Notes: generated from the sequence alone by a model not told the origin. Positions 1 to 11,879 are shown, counted from the stretch's first letter. The stretch is DNA of 64,000 nt from Rhabdophis nuchalis (GCA_039707465.1 CM077644.1:144058962-144122961); one strand, 5' to 3'. A program made the numbers and translations.

Positions 1-880
1 TTTTATTATTCTTTTTTCCCCTCAGACCAACAAAGCTTCCCTCTACAACAGCATGGGTACATTAGGAAAAATGTTTAAAATTTATTATATTTCATTTTTT
101 CACAGGGAGCCAAGAGGTGCAGAAATTTGAGGTTCTTTCTGATCCATAGCAGCCAGGGATCAGATAACAGCAGAACACACATTTTGCATCTTCCTATGGG
201 ACTATAATAAGGACCACTGGCAAATTCATGATGATTTTGGATTTTCAAGCCACACTAAGTGGCGGGTTATTTGCAAACACCTTGGAGAATTGGGAAGTAA
301 TGGTGTGAAAATGACTGAAAATGCCTAAAATCTTCTGTGAACCCAGCCATGCAGATAAAACAAAGTATAACTATTTCTAAGCCTAGAAGAAAGCAGACAT
401 CAAATATGGAGCATTTCAATATTCCTATTTTCTGCCAATACAAATCTTCATTGAAGTTACTTTTTTGTCACTAATCCATTTGTGCATTTTGAAACCTGCA
501 AGGAAAAATTAGCAGGTGGCACAATGGTAAAGAAACTACCGTATTTTGCCTATTATTATTTCTGGAAACAAAACCTATTGGGGAGTATTTTAAAGTTTAC
601 TCTCTTGTATCTAATTGCTGCTACTGTCTTGTCTTGCTTTTTGATCTGAAGCAGCCCTATAGATGGAATATCCAGGGAGACTGGACACTTTGGATGGATA
701 GCTGTACAAAGAAAGACCAAACTCTCACAAATATCCCTTGGCCATCTTGGAACTAAAACAAATTCATGAGAATTTAGCAAATATATTCTTCTCATTTTGA
801 AGGACAGGAGAAGAATGAAGAACAATTTTAATTTGAAACCAACCAAATTAAACTGGCAAAAAACACTCTCGGGTTTATTT
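1..880. other. Intronic sequence without recognised features
   Basis: AT-rich unique-looking DNA. Short open frames here have no family motifs. No repeat end, promoter or exon with paired splice sites was recognised. Confidence 0.5.
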
Positions 881-1385
881 ATTTTTTATTTTATTTTAAT
901 CACATTTATATCCCGCCCTTCTCCACGAAGGACCCAGGGCGGCACACAGGAATTTAAAAACATACAAAACAATAAATACAGAATTTAAAAACATATTAAA
1001 TTACAATCCTATGCTAAAATCTAAATTAAAATCCCCAGTTTAAAACTATCTAAAATAGCCCCGACGGGAGGTTAGGCTAGGCCTCTTTGCTGAAAGAGAT
1101 GTGTCTTTAGACACTGGCGGAAGAGGCGGAGGTCCGAGATGGTACGCAATTCAGGGGGTAGGTCGTTCCAAAGGGCAGGGCCCGCCACAGAGAAGGCTCT
1201 TCCCCTAGGTGTCGCCAGTCGGCATTGCCCAGCCGACGGCACCCTGAGAAGGCCCTCTCTGTGGGAGCGGATCGGCCGAAGGGATGTATGGGGCAGGAGA
1301 CGGTCTCGCATATAACTAGGCCCCGAGCCATGGAGCGCTTTAAAGATGGTCGTCAGAACTCTAGATGTTTTGAACCAAAACCTCT
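881..1385 (-). mobile_element. L2-type LINE 3' fragment
   Basis: Minus-strand copy of the same LINE found at 41220-43376. The poly-T/ATTT run is the reversed tail, followed by the 3' UTR signature (reverse of GCCGCCCTGGGTCC) and an open frame whose product has VLTTIFKALHGSGPSYMRDR and AFSVAGPALWNDLPPELRT, nearly identical to the C-terminus of the long copy. It is 5'-truncated, which is usual for target-primed retrotransposition. High identity suggests recent insertion. Confidence 0.88.
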
Positions 1386-2098
1386 TCACAAAGAATATAC
1401 AATGACTAGTTGGAGGGTTATAATTTTAAATCAACACATTTGGTAATCCCCTAGGTAAGGAAAACTGTCTTAAAATTCCTCTACACAGCTCTAGTTAGAA
1501 AAAAATGAGTGGCCACTGTGAGCCATTTAGTGCACAGCTAGTCAATTTTCTTTTTCTTTTTTTGCAGAGATGGTGCAAAAATCCACAGCTAGAAATCCAG
1601 GAGACACCTGTGCAGATTAAGGGTTTTGCAATGAGTGAGTCACAGGAACCTAAAACATCTGAGGTTGCCATAAAGCTTGACATTACATGTTCAGACAAAA
1701 AACTAGTTACAAAAGGAGCTGGCACCTAAAGGTTCGCCTCAAGTACTTGCAGGATCCTGGGAAGGCCAATTCTCCTGCACTCCCAGGCTATTTCAAATAT
1801 AGTTCCTGAAAGAAAACTGCAATCAGAAGGCAACTGTATTATTTATGGTCAAAGCATAACATCCTTGCTTCTGTAAACAAGGCTGACCACACTGTTGGTA
1901 TCATGCAGATGATTATGAAACTGCTGGTTGCTGCCAAAGAATCTTGTCTTATGAGACCAAGAGTCTCATATATATTTTATATATTTATATAACCACTATC
2001 AGTTCTCTCTAAAGAATGCTACTTTCTAATATATGAATACAATATAAGAGCCTTAAGGTGGTTCTGCCTCCATTCCTCCCCCACCACACTTAGTCAAA
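1386..2098. other. Intronic sequence without recognised features
   Basis: Unique-looking AT-rich DNA with a short TATATATTTATATA stretch near 1970. The short open frames on both strands at about 1500-1730 mirror each other and have no family motif. Confidence 0.45.
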
Positions 2099-2100
2099 TA

Positions 2101-2458
2101 TAGGTAGTCCTCCACTTACAACTACAGCTGGGATCAGATGTTTCACTCCTAAACAAAATGGTTGCTATTTGCATCACACCCAATTTTTCTTCTTTTTTTT
2201 TTTGCCACAGCTATTAAGTAAAACATAACAGTTAGGTGGATTATGCGGTCATTAAGGAAATCTTATTTCCCTCGTTGTCTTTGCTTTGTTTGAAGCCATC
2301 TGAGAAGGTCGCAAATGGTGATCACATGGACAAATACATGTCGGTCGACAAATGCTCAAATTTTGATCATGTCAGGACCGGCTGTAAGACACCTTTTCAG
2401 TGCCATTGTGACATTGAACACTGACTAAATGAATGTTTGCAAATCAAAGAACACATGT
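2101..2458 (+). mobile_element. TA-flanked MITE, AGGTAGTCC family (decayed copy)
   Basis: Begins after TA with TAGGTAGTCCTCCACTTACA, the terminal sequence of the family whose intact ends are seen at 63155-63543. Internal phrases such as a variant of 'gtcattaag' and 'aatggtgatcacatg' are shared with the other copies. The right end is too mutated to place exactly. Confidence 0.65.
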
Positions 2459-2587
2459 ATTACCTTATTTAATCCAGATACACTAAAGTCAATTGTGGCT
2501 TTAGCAGGTTCTCTGTTAATTAAACTTGGGTGGAAATATAGTTCCAAAAAACCTATATACCAACTATAAGTGCTAATGCTTCACATT

Positions 2588-2800
2588 TCAATGAAGAATT
2601 AGTATACTGTAGTGGATAAGGTGCTGGACTAGTATGAAGACTCAATTTTTGTTCACCTTCAGCCATGGAAGCTCGCTGGATGAATTTGCACCAGTTATTC
2701 ACAAGTCAGTCCAACCAATCTTACAGATTTGCTGTTGCTATAAGGAAAATAGGAGGAAGCACTACAAATGTTGGCATTAAGCTCCTGAATGAAAGCCAAG
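2588..2800 (+). mobile_element. tRNA-derived SINE, decayed
   Basis: Contains GTAGTGGATAAGGTGCTGGA, a tRNA D-arm/A-box-like head, then CAGCCATGGAAGCTCGCTGG and GGAAAATAGGAGGAAG, blocks typical of a common squamate SINE. The B-box region is eroded. A second copy lies at 54115-54290. Confidence 0.5.
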
Positions 2801-3600
2801 ATAAAAATCAGACACTCAATTAAACAAACAAACAAAACAAACACTTGTTCCTAGTTGTGAAGACTATATCAAGTCTTGGGCGGCCTTAACCAGCCATAAA
2901 CTACAAGATTCCCAAATTCAGCCCTTGATGGAGGCACCTTCCTTTTCACAGACAAATTCCCCAATTTTCCTGGATGTGTGTTACACACCAAACCTGAAAA
3001 ACAGGAAGCCAGTCCTGTCTGGACAAGATCTATAGCAAGTATGTAGGATATAACCTGGAAGCAAATAAAGATTTCAGTTCAAATGTGGTTCCAGTTTGAA
3101 CTACTACATTGAAGGGAAAATCCCAGGATTATTACTAACATCAGAAGATAGTCTGGAGCTTCACTTTTTCAGTGTTGAGAACTAGTATGGTACAATACTT
3201 AGAAGAATAGTAAACTACAAATTCCTAGGCTAAATTTTTATCCAGTCTCAGATTCACTAGTTATTCAGAGGTAAAGTATGATTCCTTCTCCCTTACGCCA
3301 TTCTTATTTTAGAAATAATACTGACCATTTGATAAGGTTGACACAAGATTCCTTAAAAAAAAAGGTTTGTAATGTATTTTGTGCTCTCTAAAGTGAAATG
3401 TATTGGCAACGGACAAGGAGATTAAAACATCATCTTTTCTTGTATCTTGGTATTCATAACATAGATCTATACTACCAGTGCAACCAATGTGGTTTTTATA
3501 CAAAAACGTTGAAATAAACACATCAGTTCATCCAAATATTTAAGAAACTGAATCTTATTAAAAATATCAGTCAGAACAGTTTATCAAAGCTGTCACATAT
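2801..3600. other. Intronic sequence without recognised features
   Basis: Nothing recognised apart from a short AAAC-rich stretch near 2820. Confidence 0.45.
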
Positions 3601-3607
3601 TTTTATA

Positions 3608-3785
3608 ATTTTTTTATTTTTATTTTTTTTATTTTATTCGAATTTATACCCCGCCCTTCTCCTTGTTAGGACCCAGGGCGGCGCACAGGCATTATTAAAA
3701 CCACAGTAAAAAACAATATACATCATTAAAACATTATTAAATTGTTAAACCCATGCTAAAACCCATTTAAAACCCTGCCAAATTG
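3608..3785 (-). mobile_element. L2-type LINE 3' tail
   Basis: T-rich reversed tail, then the reversed 3' UTR block around CCCGCCCTTCTCC and ACCCAGGGCGGCGCACAGG. Only the untranslated end is present. Confidence 0.8.
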
Positions 3786-3789
3786 CAAT

Positions 3790-5090
3790 TTATGTGTAAA
3801 CAGTCAGCAAATTATTGTGAATTACCATATTACATGTTCCTCTAAAAACAAAATCATATGTAAACTTTGTTGACTTCCTTTCCACCTTATTATACACTTA
3901 AAAAAATACATTATTTAATTTGACTGTCTGAACCCTGTAAAAGCCATAAAAATTAGCAGGTTTTTTTTGCTACACTGGCATGGATTTAGATCCTTGTGCC
4001 CCAAATTATAAAGACAGGCTCCTTTAACATAAAGCCAAACAGTAAGAGGCTATTTAAAAGGGGGGAAATGGCAATTAAAAGGACGAGGCAGCCTTTTCAA
4101 GGACAAGAACAGTCCTGCAACAGAATGTAGTTACAAACAGGAAAGAAGAGGAGATATAACAAATTGCAGTGGAAAATTAATTACACAGATTAGCACAGAT
4201 AAGGTTGAGGCAGCATTCAACCAGGTCATGAAACTCATCTAGGCAGCATGTAGATGGGAGGAGATGATGAGCTATACAAAGGTCGGAACAGACAAAAAAG
4301 TGTTTGACACCCAGCTGCAATGTGAGAGGGGCCTCATTATGAATTCTAGACACCTCTGGGATCAAAATTTAATCCAAAATGCTTCCAGGTTTGCCTATCT
4401 CCTGAAATGTAATAACCTTTTACCTGCAGATCTTATGGAAATGAAGGACTGCAGCACTTCAGATAGCTGGGAAGGATTCCCTTTCCTGGAAGCTGATGGA
4501 GATTCCTCTGCTCGCAAACACAGAGATGAAATAAGTCCATCTGTCTGCTTTGTGAAGCACGCTGAGATGCTTACAAACATTTTTGGTGCTGTTCTCTGTA
4601 CTTCCGAAGAGAGGAACATTTGGGGAGAAGAGATATTCAAAGGCTTAGCCCTTAACAGATTCCCGAGATGTTTTGCTCACAGATTTTCTGCCACAAAACA
4701 TAATATTGTGTAATGGCTACTGAAGCCCAATCATATTTTAAGCATTTCATTAATAATAAATGTGGTAATTTTACATCTGGACTTTTAGCGAGAGGACTGT
4801 AATTCTTCCCTTTTCATGGATGTTCTATCTCCCTGAAGACTGAACAAAGATCCCATGACACAATCTAAGCTAATATCCCATTGTTGGCAGGGCTAGGGAA
4901 ATGCATTAGAAGACTTTTCAAAGCGCTATATCCATTAAACTTTGCACCCTCAGGGGAAAAACTAAAAGCAAATCTAGAATAAAGTAAAGAGCATAAATTT
5001 AGCAAGAATAGGATTGCTGAACACATTTAGAGAGCTAAAGCCCAAGGAGAATTTTTTTTTGGTCATCTTAACTAAAGATTAGCTGGCCAC
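3790..5090. other. Intronic sequence; one unassigned 150-codon open frame
   Basis: A plus-strand open frame at 4264-4713 (149 aa) has no recognisable domain, no paired splice sites and no start context I would defend. It is probably chance. No repeat family recognised. Confidence 0.4.
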
Positions 5091-5094
5091 AATA

Positions 5095-5245
5095 AGACAA
5101 ATGAAAAATCAGTTTTATTGTTCTGCCCCACTGCTCAAGCTATTAAATAATCTTAACAAGACCATTGCCTAAGTGCTGCTGTGACATAATTAAACAGCAG
5201 GCTGTCTAGCTATAGAGAAATCGATAGAGACATTAGCATCATTTT
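5095..5245. promoter_or_regulatory. Candidate conserved noncoding element
   Basis: Non-repetitive block with dense homeodomain-type cores (AGCTATTAAATAATC, ACATAATTAAACAGC) between ordinary intron. The style resembles deeply conserved enhancers; conservation was not tested. Confidence 0.22.
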
Positions 5246-5493
5246 TTCCTTTTCTACGTTGCTTTTATTCTTGCTTTGCGTACACAATTATGCTTTGAGT
5301 GAATATTCTCTTGCAAAATTTTATGCATTTAAATGTTACCACTTTTACTGAAATACAAAAAACACTTTTTGTATAACACTACTCTTATACAGCAGTCACA
5401 GACAACTGTTCTAAGCTTAACTGCATGAGAGAAGAAAGGGGAGGATAGACAGACAGATACATAGATACATACTGTAGACAGATTAATATACTG

Positions 5494-5572
<79 letters not shown>
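5494..5572 (+). repeat. (GATA)n microsatellite
   Basis: About 19 uninterrupted GATA units, preceded by imperfect GACA/GATA. GATA arrays are strikingly common in snakes. Confidence 0.97.
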
Positions 5573-7390
5573 GGTAATTTCCTCCTCCCATAAATTAGAA
5601 TTACACAGATACCTGCCCTAAAATGTGCTGTTGGGGTTCCTTCCAACATTACAACTTCAGATAAAGTGTATTGGGCATAAACAACTACTGAAAAAAGGTC
5701 TAGTTACAGCTTCTGATTTTGGCTTCATAGGAACTAAACACATTAAAAGTGATGACTATACTAGAGAAACTTTCACCAGTATCAAAATTCTATTTATAAC
5801 AACAGGATGGAAAGAAAACCCATGTATATTCTTCATTCCCTCCAAGAAATGTAATAAATAAGACCATTAAAAAGAGAGAAGCACAATACGTAATTATAAA
5901 GTGAAATGTCTGAAAATGCCATTTAAATGTATGACTCTCAAATAACACATACAATGAAGTGAATGTGATGTACAGATTTGTCTCCAAGTAAGCTCTAAAC
6001 TGTTCCACTGAAATAGTTTCTTTTCTTTTTCCATATAAAAATAACCATGATAAAGAATCTCAAAAACCAGCAGGTTGAAAAGATCTTGAGATCTTACGGC
6101 AATATTATATGTTTTGGAAATTAGTGTTTTATGTGTAGAATGATTTATATGCAGTCTAAGCCAGCAAATTTGCTCCAACTCACCTTTCCACTGTTATAAC
6201 CCTAAGGAATTTTAGAAATCTTCAAATAAGGAGCAAGAATGATGTACATAAGATTAAGGGATTGTCAAGAATATAAATCAGCCAAAAAGATATGCAGTAT
6301 CTGAAACTGCCTTTTGGCTTTATTTACTATTATCATGATAGACTATAGATGTAAATATTAATTCCATCCCTTAAAAAAAGCACCTTTAAATCCATCATGA
6401 TTCACTAACATTCTGAAGTGTTGCTCTTCCTTTACATGAATGAATGAATTCAGGTTTGCTTTAAATTTTTTTTACTGTTGATAAAAACAGGCCAGTGAGT
6501 TTGTATTGTGTTGTTCCCTCTTTTATTTAACGGGAAATTCCCTTTCAAGAAAACTGTAGAAGATGGCAAGACAGGTGTCTATATATAGTCAAATTTCTAT
6601 CTGTAAACATGGACCAGTTTGAGCTCCATTGTATCTTCACCACTTCTCCTTCCATTCACTTTGATCAAATATGAAAGATTAACTGAATAAATAGGTTTTC
6701 ATAAAATAGCACAGTTCTAAATTTAAAGCCAATGTTTTCTTTAGGTTGTTTAATATTCCTTTCTAATGATCCTGCAGTGTAGAACTGATTACACTGCCCT
6801 GAACGATGTTAATTAAAAAATGTGCTTAACAGAAGTTTCCCAGTTTTTGCATCTTAAGAAAAATTATTGTAGATATTGACAGGGCAGCTACGAGAGACCA
6901 CGGAATCTATTGAAAAGAACAACCTAACACATAAAAACAATATTTGCAAATCTAGAAATACCCTTATCAAGTTAGCTATTAAAACTGCAGAAAAAACAAA
7001 CATGTGCATGTAGAATTTTCAGGTTCAAGCATCCCTGCTTAAGGCAGTTGGAACAGCAACATAAAAACACAAAACCATTCAAATCCTTTAATTTTTAAAA
7101 TGAGCAATACCTATTGAATGAATAAAAATGGGTTTCTTTCTTTTCTTTTCTTTTTTTAATTTTTAGGGATCCCTGGAAATTGATCTGTTCCTAAGCGCTT
7201 ACCCTCTTGTAGCAACAGCAAAGGATCTCATTCTAGAAGGGCAGCTAATTCTATTTTAGTTTTCAAAACAGGGTAAGGTTGCTGGTGCTCTAGAGATGAT
7301 AAGGACCCAATTGAAATTTCTTTGCCATGTCTCGGTCAATAAATTTTTAACAAATCATTTGTTCTGGGGAGTTAGTGCTCAGGGGCACGA
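5573..7390. other. Intronic sequence without recognised features
   Basis: AT-rich and unique-looking. Open frames here lack family motifs. No transposon ends recognised. Confidence 0.4.
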
Positions 7391-7394
7391 CATT

Positions 7395-7720
7395 ATAAGC
7401 CCAGGATCTATGCCTGCCCTTTGGGGAATATGTGTACTTTTAATCTTTTAGTGGAAAGTGCAATCACTCATCAATTACCATGGATTTTTAGAAATGGTTA
7501 TGCCTTTACACCAAAGAGCCCTACAGCCCTGTTTATAAATCAGCTGCGCAGCCAACTTGCCTAAACCTCATAAAATGGCCACAAATTTACAGCTGTTGTC
7601 TTGTCTGACATGGTTGTTAATGGGCATCATGATTAGCAATGCATCTCTTATGGCTTTTCTTACATTGTGTTTATTATGAATTTCTTATTCAGAGTGATAA
7701 TTAACATTTGAAGAACAGAA
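7395..7720. promoter_or_regulatory. Candidate conserved noncoding element
   Basis: Unique block with clustered motifs such as CATAAAATGGCC, TTTATGAATTT-like AT cores, ACAGCTGTTG (E-box) and GATTAGCAATG. It lies about 1.5 kb from the SHB-like exon on its 3' side. The proposal rests on texture only. Confidence 0.25.
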
Positions 7721-7919
7721 GTTCAAGTCATTAAGTGTCATTATCTATAACGAATGAAAAGACTCTCTGCATTAGACTTTAAAAAAAAGTACCTTTTTGT
7801 GACCCCTTAAAAACAACACCAAGCAATTAAGACTGCATATATTCACACATACACCTTATAGCAAATGCAAAATAAAGACTCCTGAATGGAAGAAAATGAA
7901 AGTATTACTGAGAAACATA

Positions 7920-8697
7920 CCATATTTTTCGGCGTATAAGACGCACCTTTTTTCCTCTAAAAAGAAGCTGAAAATCTGTATACATCGAATACAGCATTTT
8001 TTGCCTCCTGAAAACCCGCCCCGTCACCAAAATGGACGCACGCATACCCTTATGGAGGCTTTCAGAGAGCTCCTGGGGGCTGGGGAGGGCAGAAATGAGC
8101 AAAAACAGGGTGTTTTTGCCCCCCCCCCAACTCCCAGCAGCACTCTATAAGCCTCCATAAGGCTATGCATGCTATTTTGTGACCAGAAAATGGGCTGTTT
8201 TCATGAACAAAATGGGCCATTTTTCCTCGTTTTGGGGCCCCCCACCCCCCAAGGAGCACTCTACAAGCCCCCCAAGGCTATTCATGCCTTTTATTTGAAA
8301 GAAACGGGCCCATTTTTGCAAAAAATGGGTCGTTTGGGGGAGGTTTGCACAGTGCAAAAAGGTTTTTTTCCCCCTTTTGGAAAGCTGTTTAGTGATTGAT
8401 GAGAATTACGTTGGTCAGGTACTGTGCCTGCAGAAACAAAGATTTGTTCCAAAGGTGGTCAGTGATTTCCTTCTCCAGCACATGGGTAAATACACCTGGA
8501 AACATCTACCTACCTACCTACTCTCTCTCTCTCTCCCTACCTATCTACTGTATCTCTCTCTTTCTCTCTCTTTCTCTCTGTATCCCTCTACCTACCTACC
8601 TATCTACACTCTCTCTCCCTACCTACCTACTGTATTTCTCTCTCTCCCCCCTCTAGCTACCTACCTACTCTCTCTCCTCCCCTACCTATCTACTGTA

Positions 8698-8734
<37 letters not shown>

Positions 8735-9056
8735 TTCTCTATCCCTCTCCCTAGTTATCTGTCTACACACACTCTTTGCCTACTTACCTACCTGCTGTAT
8801 TTCTCTCTCTCTTTCTCTCCCCCTATCCCTTTATCTATCTACCTACCTACCTAACTACACATTCTGTCTCCCTACCTACCTACTGTAGTTCTCTCTCTCT
8901 TCCCCCTACCTACCTACCCTCTCTCCCCCCCTACCTACTGTATTTCTCTCTCTTTCTCTCCCTCTCTATCTACCTACCTACTTTTTTTAAAAAAATTGCC
9001 TCTTCCAAACCTGGGTGTCTTATACTCCAGTGCGTCTTATACTCCGAAAAATACTG
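7920..9056 (+). mobile_element. TA-flanked MITE (GTATAAGACGCACC family), long copy
   Basis: Flanked by TA on both sides. The left end CCATATTTTTCGGCG and the reverse of the right end CAGTATTTTTCGGAG form terminal inverted repeats, continuing into GTATAAGACGCACC; part of that motif recurs just inside the end. No transposase frame. The 3' half is a CTAC/CTCT composite microsatellite. A TA duplication fits Tc1/mariner-type transposition. Copies at 23460-23828 and 29140-30013. Confidence 0.88.
8502..8985 (+). repeat. Composite (CTAC)n/(CT)n minisatellite inside the MITE
   Basis: Alternating blocks of CTACCTACC and CTCTCTCT, joined repeatedly by CTACTGTATTTCTCTC. The irregular 40-90 bp higher-order period is mirrored in the reversed MITE copy at 29217-29625. 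Confidence 0.9.
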
Positions 9057-9270
9057 TACATTGAATTTCTCCAGATTAATAAGAAAAGCAAAATGAGCAT
9101 TTTGATGTTTGAAAATAGTAATTTAATTCACATAAACACTAAACACAGAAGATGCATCAGCCTTAAATCCTGCTCTTACCTAACCCTACTAAAGGGTCAG
9201 TTGTAGGAAATAGGACTGATAGAAATGTGGCTTCTACAGCCCTATAAATACTCCTTGCGACCCGCCTTAC
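9057..9270. other. Intron flank next to the SHB-like exon donor
   Basis: Unique-looking sequence between the MITE and the exon; contains the donor GTAAGG on the minus strand. No other feature seen. Confidence 0.4.
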
Positions 9271-9388
9271 CTGTCATGATCCTCTGAGCTTCATATGGCT
9301 CCATATAGCCAGTGTTTTCTCCTTTGCCCATTTTATTGATTTCACTCTTGGCATCAAATGGATCAGAATAGTCATCAGCTATTAAAAC
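9271..9388 (-). CDS. SHB: Internal coding exon, probably of SHB (SH2-domain adaptor protein B)
   Basis: On the minus strand a 118-bp open segment is preceded by a polypyrimidine tract ending TTTCAG and followed by the donor GTAAGG. Read in phase 0 it encodes 39 residues plus one base. The peptide contains ADDYSDPFDAK, then KGENTGYMEPYEAQRIMT. From family knowledge, DPFDAK and the tyrosine motif YMEPYEAQ mark the SHB/SHD/SHE/SHF adaptors, which bind receptor tyrosine kinases and other signalling proteins. The RIMT ending fits SHB better than SHF, which has KMM there. The tyrosines are candidate phosphorylation sites. The SH2 domain lies in later exons, which should sit at lower coordinates on this strand. 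I see none before position 1, which fits the long introns of this gene. No in-frame stop or frameshift is present. SHF is the main alternative; that this is an adaptor-family exon is much surer than which paralogue. Confidence 0.8.
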
Positions 9389-9412
9389 CTGAAACAGAGG
9401 GAAAAAGGTAGA
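9389..9412 (-). promoter_or_regulatory. Splice acceptor and polypyrimidine tract of the SHB-like exon
   Basis: Reading leftward on the minus strand, a C/T-rich run ending CTCTGTTTCAG abuts the exon. Together with GTAAGG just past 9271 it defines the exon limits used here. Confidence 0.75.
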
Positions 9413-9669
9413 CTCTTAGCTTTGGGGACTATTTTTAAACAGCCCCTTTCAAGTTATTTAAATCACATCAAAGCATCACAGATTCAAACTCATACGTTCT
9501 TTTCCATGATGCAGCTGTCCGTTCCCTTTAAATAGTTCCCCAGAATGTTTAAGTGGTCCTACCGCACCTCCATTGGCATGTACTCCACTGGCAGACAGGA
9601 GACCAATTTCTTTGTAGAGTCATCAGTTGTGAAAAAGGGTTTTACTAGTGATGCTTCTAAGCTCTATAC

Positions 9670-9858
9670 CGGGACAACCTCCACCTTTTGGGCACCAGGG
9701 ACCAGTTCCACGTTTTTCAATGGACCAGGGTGGTTGTAGTTTTGTGCGCTGCTTGGATCCCGTGTGTGCATCAATGGCGCTTTGCTTGCTTGTGCGACCC
9801 AGTTACTGGCAGGTTATCGACTGGTACTGGTCCGCAGCCTGGGCATTGGGGTCCCCTG
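9670..9858 (-). mobile_element. Short hAT-type element (GGGGTCCCCAACC family)
   Basis: Ends with GGGGTCCCCTG, the reverse of the family's start, and is bounded by CTCTATAC and CTCTACAC, a 7/8 match to an 8-bp target duplication. Internal phrase ACTGGTACTGGTCCGC is typical. Non-coding. Relatives at 20473-20728 and 61345-61522. Confidence 0.8.
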
Positions 9859-9879
9859 CTCTACACTATGTTCCCAATA

Positions 9880-10493
9880 TGGGTTGTCCTAGAATTACAA
9901 CTCTTTCCTTAATGACCATTCACATTTATGATGCCCACAAAACCAGAATTTTATGGTAAGTGTACTCCCAGCTATGGTACATGATTGCACCCAATGGTCA
10001 TGTGACACATGTCAGGCACTTGGCAATAGGTTACATTGTGATCATGTGACTGTGATTCATGATCAGGTTTATGCTGGTTCCTAGCATTTTTTTGCCGGTT
10101 TCTGGTGAAAACAGCCCATTCAAATGAATAAATTTGCACATACAACTGCTACCATTTGCTTAATGACTGTCACACTTACTTAAGGCCCATAATATTTGCT
10201 TAATAACCACAGCAAAAAAAGGTCTTAAAAATCAATTCTGGTCTTTTTGTTGCAATTGTTAAGCAAATAATGCAGTTTTTAAATGAATCACTTCGTCATT
10301 AAGCAGATTTGGCTGATTTTCCCTTGTCAGAAGTCACAAATGGTAATCACCCAGAACTGTCAAAAATACACAATAGTGCTCAAATTTAGATCACATTGAC
10401 TATGGCGATGCCACAATGGTTATAGGTGCGAGAACTGGTTGCAAGTCACTCTTTTGAGCACTAAATGCATAGTTGTAAGTTGAGAGCTACCTG
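9880..10493 (+). mobile_element. TA-flanked MITE, GGTAGTCC family, expanded copy
   Basis: Starts after TA with TGGGTTGTCCTAGAATTACA and ends GTTGTAAGTTGAGAGCTACC then TG before TA, matching the family ends. At 614 bp it is longer than the 365-425 bp relatives and looks internally duplicated. Confidence 0.75.
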
Positions 10494-10982
10494 TACAGAA
10501 TTTAGAAGCATTTAAAATATTTTATGTGCTGGTTTGAGCTGTCTAAAGTAATTTACTAATTATGATGTAGGATCTGTTTACTTTTTTAATATGTTTATCC
10601 ATTTTTAGCAGCAAAGCCAGAAAGAAACCTTACTGAATTCTAATTATTATTGCTTCTTAAATATATTTAGATGGCCTCTAAAATATCATTTAACTGTACA
10701 TTAAAAGTTCTAATCAAGCTTAGTATTTTACTTAAATAATACATTTGAGCCCTGGAATTTTTCATATTATTGCCCATCGGGTATACTTACTATTTTTATG
10801 AATTGTCAATAAATTTGTTTATATGTTAATCTAAGATAACGATTTTTTTAACAGTGCTCTATAGTGAAGCTGGCAAAATAATTGAGAGATATGGCTTGCA
10901 AGCGATCTAAAATGGTTTTTAACTCTAAATTATTCTATAGTAGCAACAAAAAGACATTCCTCTTCATTTTTTTTCATTGTTT

Positions 10983-11127
10983 TAGCGCAGGTTTTTTGTC
11001 ATTTAATAGGTTTTTTAAATTTATATATTTGGTACTATTTTTGCATGTTGTTTTAAATTCCTGTGCGCCGCCCTGGGTCCTGTTGGAGAAGGGCGGGATA
11101 TAAATTGAATAAATAAATAAATAAATT
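10983..11127 (+). mobile_element. L2-type LINE 3' tail
   Basis: Plus-strand 3' UTR block TGTGCGCCGCCCTGGGTCC, then GGCGGGATATAAATTG and an AAAT-repeat tail. Untranslated end only. Confidence 0.88.
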
Positions 11128-11450
11128 GTTAAAAGCCTTGATCTCAGATATGAATTTGCATATTTAAGCCTTTCCAGTATCAGATTAATGGGATGCAACG
11201 TGATTTCACTTGCTTGTACTACTACTGTGCACCGAACTTTCCCAGGCCCTAGGCCTTAGTTTACATCAGATTTGAGGTACCAGGCTGGACGTTTGCCTAC
11301 ATTTCTTCTAGATAATTTCCTCTGAAGACCAGTAATTATAACAAAGCTCTGCAACTATCTGCTTTGTACCCATCACACAGCAAACCAAGTACACTATAAA
11401 ACAGGTCTACTGATGTTCCAAATGAGCTGTCTTGTAACGTACCCAGAATC
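11128..11450. other. Intronic sequence without recognised features
   Basis: No repeat or coding signal recognised. Confidence 0.4.
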
Positions 11451-11458
11451 CCCTATAG

Positions 11459-11871
11459 CAGAGATGGCAAACCTTTTTCGCCAAAAGTACACACGCTTGC
11501 GCTATTGTGCGCGCTCATGTGCCCACACCCATAATTTAATGCCTCCCATGCCGTGTCCCCCGAGCATGCACATGTGACACTGCCTGCTGCCCTGTGCATG
11601 TGCACACAGCTTTTTTGGAGCCTGGGGAGGGCAAAAAAAGGCCCAACATACAAACTGGAAGTTCAGGAATGGACTTTCAGGTTGCCCGTTGGGCCATTTT
11701 TCCCCCTCTGGAGGCTTCAGGGGAAGCAAAAACTGGCCAAAAATCAAGGCCAAAAATCAGCTGGCCAGCATGCTCATGTGTGTTGGAGCTGACAGGGCAA
11801 TGCCTTGTGTGCCCTCAGAAATGGCTTTGCGTGCCACCTGTGGCACCCATGCCATAGGTTCGCCATCATGA
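11459..11871 (+). mobile_element. Short hAT-type element with perfect 8-bp target duplication
   Basis: CCCTATAG occurs immediately before 11459 and immediately after 11871. Terminal inverted repeats: left GAGATGGCAAACCT, right end reversed ATGATGGCGAACCTATGG. GC-rich interior with CACATG repeats and no transposase. Open frames across it are incidental. Confidence 0.88.
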
Positions 11872-11879
11872 CCCTATAG

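Noticed and set aside
4264..4713. 149-codon plus-strand open frame as a candidate gene
   Set aside because: No recognisable motif and no splice or promoter context; length is within chance for 64 kb in six frames.
5385..5649. Tyr-Leu-Ser-Ile repeat frames as a repeat protein
   Set aside because: GATA microsatellite read in frame.
8377..9096. Overlapping open frames rich in Leu/Ser/Tyr
   Set aside because: Same composite minisatellite on the other strand; no domain.
1..9270. Next SHB exon (with the QLYDTPYEPE-type segment) on the minus strand
   Set aside because: Looked for on the minus strand; no such peptide with splice sites was found, so it probably lies outside the window.
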